Origin: a virus
Length of the DNA: 22,616 nt
Reading direction: 5' to 3' (one strand)
Virus record (IMG/VR): IMGVR_UViG_3300020729_000109
Coordinates: 1 to 22,616 of that record
Part shown: piece after piece, positions 7,389 to 13,271 of the stretch
Position numbering within the stretch: position 1 is the stretch's first letter
Layout: each line of letters starts with the position of its first letter
Notes under the pieces: generated by a model
The model's database searches: none
What the model was told of the DNA's origin: nothing
The model's input: only the letters and a program-made list of their open reading frames with translations
Made by a program: the position numbers and the translations under genes

Positions 7389-8597
7389 TTATTTAGTGGG
7401 GAACTTATCAGGCACTCCGATCCAGTCCTTGAAGTCAGAATGGGATTGAACAAGCTTGATGTAGGCCTGTGGAGTCAGATTGTTCGCCTTCAGCACCTCG
7501 TCGTAATAGAAGTTCTGTGTTGAATCGTTGAACGTCTTCACGAGGCCGAGCTTAAGCATAGGAAGCTGACGACCGTACGGATGAATGATCTTCGTGGAAC
7601 TGAATACTCGATCTCGATCGATCGTATTGTAGGCTTCTCCCAGGCGAACATACGATGTCACCCAACGAATGTAGTCACAGCAAACATCTTCGCAATCGTA
7701 AGGCACACTGCCGGTATCTTTGCATGCCATCTCCATGACCGAGTCTAGAAAGTCTTCGGTCTTCATCTTCTTGAGGGGACGAGCCAGGTACGAGATACAT
7801 TCGATCGCATTGGAACCATAGAAGAACATCGAGTCGCGAACGACGTATTGAGGATACCAGTCGGCGATGTCGGCCACGATCGCCGCGTACTGAAAGTGAT
7901 ACTGTCTCAGGCCATTTCGCACGTTCCAGTCAAGCATGAAGCTTCCGATCTCTCGAAGAGTCTTCTTCTGACCCTTCACGAGCCAATCGGCCAGATCTCG
8001 TGCCAGTCGTGGAGCATACTCACAAAGGAAGTAGTCTCCTCCACGTTTGTACTTCGATGAAGGCTTGGGAAACGCCGGAAACTGATAACCCACGGATGTG
8101 TAGAATGAGTTCGACTCATGACGGACCATCTCGCACATATCCTCGATCGTCTTGGCTCGATGAAGCTTGAAGAGGAGCGTGTTGTGATACCCCGAGGGTT
8201 TCTGAGCGTAGTTGATGCCAGAACCACACACTCGATGAAGGATGAAGATGTAGAGCCATTCGGCCAGAGAGAAGTCATCATGCTTTCCAGTCCAGTCATG
8301 AGCCACTTGACTCCTCTGCTCGGTGATCATTCCGGCTTGCATCTTCTTCCAGTACGGATGACGATCGGTCCATCCATAGAAGACATCATTGACGATCTGA
8401 GAGAATCCGGCATACTTACGCTCGACGACGTCGTACAGTTCGACATGTTCCATGAGATCATCACCCATCTTCGATTCTCGATGAGTCATCATTCCGTATG
8501 GAGGCAGAGAGGAGACATTGCACTTGGTCTGTTGCTCTCGAGCCAGATCGTAATACCGCAGAAAGTCCTGATAGTATGGAGTCGCTTCAATTTTCAT
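7389..8597 (-). CDS. Alpha-glutamyl/putrescinyl thymine pyrophosphorylase-like protein (base hypermodification)
   Basis: A 402-residue, mainly helical protein; I use the ATG at 8597, which overlaps the dCMP deaminase end by 11 bases. Elements recalling the HhH-glycosylase-like pyrophosphorylase group are FILHRVCGSGINY (residues 118-130), GYHNTLL (136-142), QYHFQYAAIVADIADW (232-247), a glycine turn FYGSNAIECI (259-268) and CEDVCCDYIRW (302-312). The last element is like the LCExxKY signature of the group. In phages such as phiW-14 and SP10, relatives displace pyrophosphate from a phosphorylated hydroxymethyl pyrimidine in DNA and attach an amine or amino acid. The substrate here is unknown. 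It sits between dCMP deaminase and the PLP-like gene. I see no separate 5-hydroxymethyl-dU kinase in this window; it may lie elsewhere. Confidence 0.6.
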   Translation of the reverse strand: MKIEATPYYQDFLRYYDLAREQQTKCNVSSLPPYGMMTHRESKMGDDLMEHVELYDVVERKYAGFSQIVNDVFYGWTDRHPYWKKMQAGMITEQRSQVAHDWTGKHDDFSLAEWLYIFILHRVCGSGINYAQKPSGYHNTLLFKLHRAKTIEDMCEMVRHESNSFYTSVGYQFPAFPKPSSKYKRGGDYFLCEYAPRLARDLADWLVKGQKKTLREIGSFMLDWNVRNGLRQYHFQYAAIVADIADWYPQYVVRDSMFFYGSNAIECISYLARPLKKMKTEDFLDSVMEMACKDTGSVPYDCEDVCCDYIRWVTSYVRLGEAYNTIDRDRVFSSTKIIHPYGRQLPMLKLGLVKTFNDSTQNFYYDEVLKANNLTPQAYIKLVQSHSDFKDWIGVPDKFPTK

Positions 8598-9045
8598 AAT
8601 ATTGAATCCAATCGTATTCAATTCCGGCTTCCGCAAAGAGTTCTTTAGTAAAGTCACATGACTTAATCCATTGCTCGGCCACGATCTGTCGTGGAACGAC
8701 CACGCGTTTAATACCAACCTGAATGATTCCCTTGGCACATTCAGAGCAAATTGGTAAGCCAGTGGCATAGAGAGTTGCTCCTTTCAGAGAAACACCATGT
8801 TCGACCGCGTTGTAGATCGCATTCATCTCGCCATGAACAATATACTTGTATTTGACTTCACGAACATTTAGACGATCTGGATTATCCTCAATTCCACTAG
8901 GAAAGCCATTGTAGCCAGTAGACAAAATCTTTCGATCTCGAACAACAACCGCTCCAATACGAGTCGATGGATCTTTGGACCATGATGCGACTTGTCGAGC
9001 CATGTCCAAAAATCTTATGTCCCATTTGTCGACTTCAGTTTGCAT
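8587..9045 (-). CDS. Deoxycytidylate (dCMP) deaminase
   Basis: A 152-residue zinc-dependent deaminase. HGEMNAI (residues 71-77) supplies His71 and the proton-shuttling Glu73. PICSECAKG (98-106) supplies zinc ligands Cys100 and Cys103. The N-terminus KWDIRFLDMARQVASWSKDP is typical of phage and eukaryotic dCMP deaminases. The enzyme turns dCMP into dUMP, feeding thymidylate or modified-pyrimidine synthesis. The start at 9045 lies inside the last codons of the TS-family gene (11-base overlap). Its own end overlaps the next gene by 11 bases, so these three are coupled. Length and motifs are complete and I see no defect. Confidence 0.96.
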   Translation of the reverse strand: MQTEVDKWDIRFLDMARQVASWSKDPSTRIGAVVVRDRKILSTGYNGFPSGIEDNPDRLNVREVKYKYIVHGEMNAIYNAVEHGVSLKGATLYATGLPICSECAKGIIQVGIKRVVVPRQIVAEQWIKSCDFTKELFAEAGIEYDWIQYYEN

Positions 9046-9781
9046 AGGGGCGTACTTTAGGATAGAACTTACGATATTCTTCCTTACTTATCGAGTGCTG
9101 TCCAGTCAGATCGAAATGATCGATCAGATAGAACTGACTCGAATAGACATGTAAATTTCCAACGTTCCAGACGATGTGACCCAGATCGACGTTGGATTCC
9201 GTCAAACGATTGTAGTCATTCAGAAGCTTCTTCAATACATGAAGCTGCCAGGCGTAGTCGTTACGATATCCAGCCCAGGCATCGTTGCTTCGCATCGAGA
9301 CGATGGCATGCATGGAATTCTCACGAATGAAGTACTGAACCGTGTTCGTGCAGATGAAATCCGACATGCCGTCCTTACAGAAGTCTTCATGCATGGAAGG
9401 ACGCGTGTAGATCATGATCGCACGACGTGAATTCTTATTGCAGATGAGTTCTCTCAGGCATCCGTCATATTGACTACCATTCTCCTTCGACCAGATGCAC
9501 CATCCATAGTTCGAGTTGATCAATCCATTGGGCGTCGCGATCTTCTTCCAGATCTCTGGAACCTTGGCGGGAATGTCATTCACGTTTAGTGACTTTGACT
9601 CATACCATTGAAGCTCACGCTTCACGTAGTCGTCATTCACGGAGCCAAAGATCGTCGGCTCATCGGCCATGAATTGAACTCCAATGATCTCGACGGTCAG
9701 AGCTCCGGTCTTGTCGATCGTGAAGTTCTCGTTCCTCAAAAGATCCGAGAACTCTTTGCGAATGTTATTGATGTTCCACAT
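9035..9781 (-). CDS. Thymidylate-synthase-family enzyme, probable dCMP hydroxymethylase (T4 gp42 position)
   Basis: A 248-residue member of the thymidylate synthase superfamily. Cys144 in FICTNTVQYF is the expected nucleophile. MRSND (residues 163-167) matches the phosphate-binding RSxD, and HIVWNVGNLHVYSS (202-215) matches the GD.H.Y segment (His211, Tyr213). The residue 31 after the catalytic Cys, which is Asn in dUMP enzymes (Cys146 to Asn177 in E. coli), is Asp175 here (GYRNDYAWQ). Asp at this site is the known mark of dCMP hydroxymethylases such as T4 gp42. In T4, gene 42 also lies between 43 and uvsX. The product is therefore probably 5-hydroxymethyl-dCMP. The start overlaps the upstream stop as TAATG. 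An AAGGAGG lies 10 bases before the ATG but encodes the upstream protein's lysines. dCMP methylation is an alternative. Confidence 0.85.
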   Translation of the reverse strand: MWNINNIRKEFSDLLRNENFTIDKTGALTVEIIGVQFMADEPTIFGSVNDDYVKRELQWYESKSLNVNDIPAKVPEIWKKIATPNGLINSNYGWCIWSKENGSQYDGCLRELICNKNSRRAIMIYTRPSMHEDFCKDGMSDFICTNTVQYFIRENSMHAIVSMRSNDAWAGYRNDYAWQLHVLKKLLNDYNRLTESNVDLGHIVWNVGNLHVYSSQFYLIDHFDLTGQHSISKEEYRKFYPKVRPYAN

Positions 9782-10146
9782 TATCCCTTGACCTCCTTCT
9801 TGGGACGATTAAAAATGTCATGATTTGCTTTTTGACCATCCATCTTGCCTCGACAGTATGAGACGATGAACGAGCAATAGTTAGCCATGTCCTTGGCCGA
9901 GTCCTCGATCGATTCGAAGTTGGGTTGATAGTTTGGATCGTTTAGCATGGCTGAAACCACGGATTCCAAACGAAGCTTCTTGGCATGGACGATGTCCATC
10001 AGAGTCAAAATGCCATTTGGATAGTAATCGGCTTGCTTGATTCGAGACACGGCATTTTGATAGTCCACGCCTTTACGAGTCTGCAATTCAATACATTCTT
10101 GTAAGACGCGAATCGATTCACGAGATGTTGATAGAATAGGTGACAT
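9781..10146 (-). CDS. Small conserved phage protein, Nmad1/DUF1599-like
   Basis: A 121-residue helical protein. I chose the ATG at 10146 (MSPILSTSRESIRV), preceded by ATTTT, over one 18 bases upstream. The core RKGVDYQNAVSRIKQADYY, followed by GILTLMDIVHAKKLRLESV and then FESIEDSAKDMANYCSF, has the K-x-DY...DI..K..RL...EDS..D..NY pattern of a phage family that I associate with nucleotide-modification-associated domain 1 and the MazG-like helical folds. The assignment is from memory of the pattern and is uncertain. It is coupled to the TS-family gene through a TAATG overlap, which fits a role in nucleotide metabolism. It has no signal or membrane segment. The 60 bases before it (10165-10225) hold a small CGGC/GCCG hairpin but no gene. 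Confidence 0.68.
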   Translation of the reverse strand: MSPILSTSRESIRVLQECIELQTRKGVDYQNAVSRIKQADYYPNGILTLMDIVHAKKLRLESVVSAMLNDPNYQPNFESIEDSAKDMANYCSFIVSYCRGKMDGQKANHDIFNRPKKEVKG

Positions 10147-10225
10147 AAAATGAAGAGACATCATACGGCATTGAGCCGCTGAAGTATAGTAAATTGTTTC
10201 TCAGAGATAGTCCGGCTTCAGACGT

Positions 10226-10522
10226 TCATTTGTAGTAGTTTGGGTTGGTGCAGCAGCCGCAGCAGCCATGCGTCGGGTCTTTTTGGGCGCGTTGGCAGTC
10301 GGGGTCGGGGTGGCCGACTCCGCAGCGGCAGATTCGTTCGGTGATGCCTCGGTCGGTGCGGTAGTTCAGCGGCCAGTAGCGCATCGTGTGGTTGCTCGGG
10401 TTGTGGACGGGGCAGTGGTTACCAGCGCAGGCGTCTGGGTCGTGGGTGACGAATGCCGACCAGTATTCCCGTTCGTGCGGCAATAGTTCGCCTAATCGTC
10501 CAAGCTTTTCTTTATTTGTCAT
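10226..10522 (-). CDS. GC-rich cysteine/histidine protein of actinophage type (98 aa)
   Basis: A 98-residue protein. The segment HTMRYWPLNYRTDRGITERI is followed by CRCGVGHPDPD and then HGCCGCC. This arrangement is one I know from small proteins of actinobacterial phages, where HPDPD and HGCxGCC are strongly conserved. The eight cysteines and several histidines suggest a zinc-bound fold; the function is unknown. Its DNA is visibly richer in G and C than every neighbouring gene and uses CGG, CCG and GCG codons, so recent transfer from a high-GC phage is likely. The start overlaps the stop of a 35-residue membrane peptide as ATGA. Alternative readings on the other strand in this stretch are artefacts of the high GC. 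Confidence 0.8.
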   Translation of the reverse strand: MTNKEKLGRLGELLPHEREYWSAFVTHDPDACAGNHCPVHNPSNHTMRYWPLNYRTDRGITERICRCGVGHPDPDCQRAQKDPTHGCCGCCTNPNYYK

Positions 10523-10626
10523 GGGCGTTTTTGATGGTCGATGAAGTCCTTGATCAGGTATACGATCACGACTAAGTCGATGATGATTCCATTGATCGTG
10601 TAGATGTGTTGCATTGTATGTTGCAT
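10519..10626 (-). CDS. One-pass membrane microprotein (35 aa)
   Basis: A 35-codon frame: a short MQHTMQH front, then a hydrophobic stretch NGIIIDLVVIVYLIKDFI that could cross the membrane once, then a basic tail HQKRP. The stop overlaps the start of the 98-residue gene (ATGA), which is the strongest sign that it is real. The start is 6 bases after the encoded CCA of tRNA-Glu. The first codons are duplicated by a 12-bp tandem repeat, so either of two ATGs (10626 or 10614) can serve. Tiny membrane proteins of this size occur in many phages and can affect host envelope processes. No specific role can be read here. Confidence 0.55.
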   Translation of the reverse strand: MQHTMQHIYTINGIIIDLVVIVYLIKDFIDHQKRP

Positions 10627-10630
10627 TGTA
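10607..10630. repeat. Perfect 12-bp tandem repeat duplicating a start codon
   Basis: The plus-strand unit TGTTGCATTGTA occurs twice without a gap. On the minus strand it gives ATGCAACA twice at the front of the 35-residue membrane peptide, so the start codon and first codons are duplicated in frame (12 bases = 4 codons). This is typical of slippage or short duplication. Confidence 0.9.
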
Positions 10631-10632
10631 AA

Positions 10633-10707
10633 TGGTGACGCTATCGAGAATCGAACTCGAGCTGTCTCCTTGAGAGGGAGAAGTCCTAACCGCTAGACCA
10701 TAGCGTC
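10633..10707 (-). tRNA. tRNA-Glu (anticodon CTC), CCA encoded
   Basis: Read on the minus strand, the acceptor GACGCTA pairs with TAGCGTC, the discriminator is A and CCA is encoded. The anticodon stem is TCTCC/GGAGA with loop CTCTCAA, giving anticodon CTC (reads GAG, glutamate). The T arm has the standard TTCGATT loop (GTTCGATTC). The D arm contains AGCGGTTAGGA. All four arms are intact. It lies between the 214-residue gene (6 bases upstream) and the membrane microprotein. Confidence 0.96.
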
Positions 10708-10713
10708 GATGGA

Positions 10714-11358
10714 TTAGTTATAGTTCTGAGTCTCGTTGTCTCGACACTCACGACAACGCAGAGCGATCCAGTGATTGGACCTCGACTTCACATCATGATT
10801 TGATCCACAGGCCTCGCATGTTCGTGCGGACCAGGACTCGGCCATGGAGATCAAGCCATCCACATATTCGTCCGAGACATTCTTGTAGATACGCAGAGTT
10901 CCGAACTTCTCCTTGACCTGTTCAAAGGTAACTTGAGGATGAACCTTTCGACCAGAGAGCTCTAGGTAAAATATCCATCTGGCGTCCCATCTGTCTCGAA
11001 AAGCCACCAGTTTCTTCCATTGACCGTCATATCGAGCATATTCAGGAGAACTTACCGGAAAGCTTTGTGGAACTCCGGCCTTCGTGATGAAGTGCCGATA
11101 AGCCCAACGATCGATGAATCGATTGTAGAAGCGATGCCACTCACGAAATACCCAGTAAGTGATCGGACTATACTTAGGAACATATTCATCACGATCACAG
11201 TGATGTTGAATTTGTGCACAGAGTGTGTCGAGGATGTCATACCATCCGTCGTCACATTCGATTCCCCAGCACATACACGTCTCCGTCATTGGCTTCGACG
11301 CGGAGGCAAAGATCTTTGGATACTTGTCGTAAAGGGATTTTTGTTTTTTAGGTGTCAT
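10714..11358 (-). CDS. Conserved phage protein with C-terminal zinc site (214 aa)
   Basis: A 214-residue protein with a front CMCWGIECDDGWYDILDTLC (residues 28-47). The C-terminal part is VTFEQVKEKFGTLRIY, SDEYVDGLISMAE and SARTCEACGS...LRCREC. The two CxxC pairs at the end look like a zinc ribbon. I recognise the combination of CxCGxxxGDGW, the VKEKFGTLRxY element and the CExCG tail as a widespread phage hypothetical family with no known role. The ATG at 11358 follows directly on the U-rich tail of a three-way-junction RNA (TTTTTTTATT-ATG), so that structure may influence its expression. No membrane segment is seen. Trp and Tyr are abundant in the middle (YWVFREWHRFYNRFIDRW). Confidence 0.82.
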   Translation of the reverse strand: MTPKKQKSLYDKYPKIFASASKPMTETCMCWGIECDDGWYDILDTLCAQIQHHCDRDEYVPKYSPITYWVFREWHRFYNRFIDRWAYRHFITKAGVPQSFPVSSPEYARYDGQWKKLVAFRDRWDARWIFYLELSGRKVHPQVTFEQVKEKFGTLRIYKNVSDEYVDGLISMAESWSARTCEACGSNHDVKSRSNHWIALRCRECRDNETQNYN

Positions 11359-11372
11359 AATAAAAAAATCGA

Positions 11373-11451
11373 GCCGAATCGGAGTAAGCCGTTGTCGAGT
11401 GACTAGTATCTTACCGGACGGGGCATGGAGCCCCTTGTCCTCCGATTCGGC
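11373..11451 (-). ncRNA. Candidate structured RNA: perfect three-way junction with U-tract
   Basis: An 11-bp perfect helix (GCCGAATCGGA at 11373-11383 with TCCGATTCGGC at 11441-11451) closes two inner hairpins with almost no unpaired junction bases. One is GTAAG/CTTAC (11384-11388 with 11410-11414). The other is GGACGGGGC/GCCCC-tt-GTCC (11416-11424 with 11430-11440). On the minus strand the outer helix is followed 4 bases later by seven U residues, then by the ATG of the 214-residue gene. I found no T-loop or D-arm, so it is not a tRNA. It lies 4 bases downstream of tRNA-Met in the transcript. It may be a small RNA with its own terminator, a processing element, or a leader of the downstream gene. 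Confidence 0.55.
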
Positions 11452-11455
11452 AAAT

Positions 11456-11530
11456 TGGGAGCAGGGGACGGAATCGAACCGCCGACCTGGTGGTTATGAG
11501 CCACCCGATCTACCACTGATCTACCCTGCA
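11456..11530 (-). tRNA. tRNA-Met (anticodon CAT), CCA encoded
   Basis: On the minus strand the anticodon stem GGTGG/CCACC encloses loop CTCATAA, giving anticodon CAT. The D arm is GATC...GATC with TA before it (positions 8-9), and the T arm is GGCGG-TTCGATT-CCGTC. The acceptor is GCAGGG/CCCTGC with a possible unpaired T1/T72, then C and encoded CCA. It lacks the three consecutive G-C pairs of an initiator anticodon stem. Elongator Met is the first choice; a lysidine-modified Ile tRNA cannot be excluded from sequence alone. Confidence 0.93.
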
Positions 11531-11620
11531 GTTAAAATTTATTCTGAGATAATTCTATCATGAAAGGCCGCATCTCAGTCATTCGGCCACTTACTCACTT
11601 CCGCTACCGCTCTAAACATA

Positions 11621-11697
11621 TGGCGCGAGTGACGGGGCTCGAACCCGTAACCTCTGCCGTGACAGGGCAGCGCTCTAACCAATTGAGCTACACCCGC
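11621..11697 (-). tRNA. tRNA-Asp (anticodon GTC), CCA encoded
   Basis: On the minus strand the acceptor GCGGGTG pairs with CACTCGC, the discriminator is G and CCA is encoded. The anticodon stem CTGCC/GGCAG encloses CTGTCAC, giving anticodon GTC. The D arm (AGCTCAATTGGTTAGAGC) and T arm (ACGGGTTCGAGCCCCGT) are canonical. It is the first of three tRNAs in transcript order. The 90 bases between it and tRNA-Met hold no gene. Confidence 0.97.
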
Positions 11698-11701
11698 TAA
11701 A

Positions 11702-11910
11702 TTAAATATCCCGCTGCAAGTGTCCACCGGAATTTTCAGCAGTATTTGCCCACTTGCACTTCGTTCGAGCTTTCCTCAGCGTATCGCCTAGTATATTCCC
11801 GAATCTCGTCCGGCAAAGGAACGGGATAAATTGGAGCGTCGCGGGCGGTTTCCCTGATCGATCAGAGAGGACGTCCTGTCCAATCGACTTGACCCGCAAC
11901 GCATTAAGAT
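11702..11910 (-). other. Non-coding stretch upstream of tRNA cluster, with palindromes and inverted repeat
   Basis: I see no convincing protein gene here; a 65-codon frame exists only from a TTG and has no recognisable features. The stretch holds two palindromes almost back to back (CTGATCGATCAG at 11854-11865 and AGGACGTCCT at 11868-11877). It also holds an 8-bp inverted repeat (TGCAAGTG at 11715-11722 with CACTTGCA at 11751-11758). On the minus strand TTTGCC (11812-11817) and TATACT (11790-11795), 16 bases apart, resemble a sigma70-type promoter reading toward tRNA-Asp. The likely content is a control region or leader for the tRNA transcript; a structured RNA is also possible. Confidence 0.4.
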
Positions 11911-12081
11911 TTAGGCCGGACGAGGACGATGGCCACAGATGTATGACTGCTCGAGCAAACTCGGACCCGACTTGCCATATCGACTTGCCGACGCGGCCAC
12001 CTTGGGCTTCTTGGACTTTCGCTTGGCACCGATGTTGACTTCGAGGATCGCAGGTTTATTACGTTTGGAGTTGTTGTTCAT
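11911..12081 (-). CDS. Small basic hypothetical protein (56 aa)
   Basis: A 56-residue frame whose front half is strongly basic (SKRNKPAILEVNIGAKRKSKKP) and whose end is SLLEQSYICGHRPRPA. Its ATG at 12081 overlaps the stop of the 51-residue cysteine-rich gene (ATGA), the same coupling used throughout this genome, and this is the main reason to accept it. The charge suggests nucleic-acid binding, but there is no known motif. It is the last protein gene before the tRNA cluster. I do not recognise a family. Confidence 0.5.
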   Translation of the reverse strand: MNNNSKRNKPAILEVNIGAKRKSKKPKVAASASRYGKSGPSLLEQSYICGHRPRPA

Positions 12082-12233
12082 GTATGTTGTGATTTATCTA
12101 TGACGATGGATTCAGACATGCATCGATCACAGTAGCAGTTGCCGTACTCATCTACACGCATCTGAAAGACGTCGTGTAGGTCGTGACAGCACTGGCACTC
12201 GATCAGTCCGTATGTCTGATCATCTTCGTCCAT
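12078..12233 (-). CDS. Small zinc-ribbon-like protein (51 aa)
   Basis: A 51-residue acidic frame with two cysteine knuckles, CQCC (residues 13-16) and CYCDRC (33-38). They are separated by about 16 residues, the spacing of a mini zinc ribbon. The sequence between them (VFQMRVDEYGNCYC) looks like a beta hairpin. The stop overlaps the next ATG (ATGA). It begins 45 bases after the end of the UDP-galactopyranose mutase gene, a gap that holds no other feature. Proteins like this occur widely in phages with unknown roles. The call rests on the cysteine pattern and the coupling. Confidence 0.62.
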   Translation of the reverse strand: MDEDDQTYGLIECQCCHDLHDVFQMRVDEYGNCYCDRCMSESIVIDKSQHT

Positions 12234-12278
12234 TGCCAGATCATATTACCATGAAAGGTTCAGAAGTACACGGCGAAA

Positions 12279-13271
12279 TTACGACAGAATTCGATCGACT
12301 CGAATCATCACTTGCTTGACGGCCATCCACATGTCGAGGTAAGTATAGGTTGCCAATCGTCCCAGGAAGATTGTCTTCCTCTCCGCATCAGCCAGCTTCT
12401 TGTATTCCATATAGACCTTCAGGCCTTCTCCGAATGGGATTGGATAGAACGGAACGTCTTCATTTCCGCAAGTCTGAGGATACTCCTCGGTGATGACAGT
12501 CAATCCTTCATGATTTGCAGTGAAGTAACCGTGATCGTACTTTCGAGTGTAGTCGTTCGTTCTATTGTTCTCGTTCTGAATGCAAAACGGCATGCGCTCA
12601 CTCGTTACTTTATGAACGAATCTGAGAGAACGATAAGGAAGGACACCGAATCGAAAGTTGAAGTACTCGTCGACCTTTCCAGTGTAGACGATCAGGTCTG
12701 TCGAGTGCTTCTTCCATTCGTCTGAGGCGCATCCGAGCTCTACAGGAATGCCTTCGAGCATGGCTTCGAACATTTTCGTGTATCCGTTTCGGGGAATGCA
12801 CTGATACTTCTGGCCTTCGAACCAGGTGGGATCGTCACAATCCTTGGTCTTCGGGATGCGATTCGTGATGCTTGCTGGGATTTGATCGAACGGAACTCCC
12901 CATTGCTTTTCGGAGTACTCACGAAACATATACTCAATGATCTCTTCCTGAGACAGCTCGCGACCAATCTCGGCGACGGTCTTTCGAGAATATGGAAGCG
13001 ATACTAGCCCAAGGCGAGTGTTTCCCTTCGGCTGAAGCTTAAATGGAGTCCATTCTGTGAAACGGGATAGGAATTCAAACACTCGCTCATCGTCCGTGTG
13101 AAAGACGTGAGGGCCATAGTTGTGAACCGTCACTCCACATACATTGGAATCATAGCAGTTACCGCCGATGTGCTTGCGCGAGTCGAAAATGCGGCACTCA
13201 TGTCCGGCATCGGTCAGGAGTCGTGCGGCCGTGATGCCAGAGAGGCCGCATCCGACGACGTTAACTTTCAT
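12279..13271 (-). CDS. glf: UDP-galactopyranose mutase
   Basis: A 330-residue FAD enzyme that converts UDP-galactopyranose to UDP-galactofuranose, the donor for galactofuranosyl transfer. The N-terminal Rossmann loop is GCGLSG (residues 8-13). GGNCYD, NYGPHVFHT, YSEKQWG, GYTKMFEAML, FRFGVLPYRSLRF, EEYP, FYPIP and FLGRLATYTYLDMWMAVKQ follow in the family order. Bacterial Glf proteins are usually about 370 residues; the difference appears as shorter loops, and all the signature motifs I expect are present. The start overlaps the methyltransferase stop by 4 bases. It is the last gene of the glycan operon and implies that one neighbouring transferase uses galactofuranose. Confidence 0.95.
   Translation of the reverse strand: MKVNVVGCGLSGITAARLLTDAGHECRIFDSRKHIGGNCYDSNVCGVTVHNYGPHVFHTDDERVFEFLSRFTEWTPFKLQPKGNTRLGLVSLPYSRKTVAEIGRELSQEEIIEYMFREYSEKQWGVPFDQIPASITNRIPKTKDCDDPTWFEGQKYQCIPRNGYTKMFEAMLEGIPVELGCASDEWKKHSTDLIVYTGKVDEYFNFRFGVLPYRSLRFVHKVTSERMPFCIQNENNRTNDYTRKYDHGYFTANHEGLTVITEEYPQTCGNEDVPFYPIPFGEGLKVYMEYKKLADAERKTIFLGRLATYTYLDMWMAVKQVMIRVDRILS

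Noticed and set aside
9783-9799. Shine-Dalgarno-like AAGGAGG before the TS-family start
   Set aside because: It encodes the Lys-Glu-Val end of the upstream protein and other starts lack such motifs. It may still help initiation, so I did not list it as a feature.
10169-10183. Short CGGC/GCCG hairpin as a terminator
   Set aside because: It has only four base pairs and no U-tract in either direction.
11373-11451. tRNA reading of the three-way-junction element (a CTCCATG loop would give anticodon CCA)
   Set aside because: There is no D arm of normal length and no TTCRANN T-loop, and the arms sit in the wrong order for a cloverleaf.
11702-11899. 65-codon minus-strand frame before tRNA-Asp
   Set aside because: It starts only at TTG, has no coupling to neighbours and no recognisable sequence feature. 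The stretch is better explained by palindromes and promoter-like elements.
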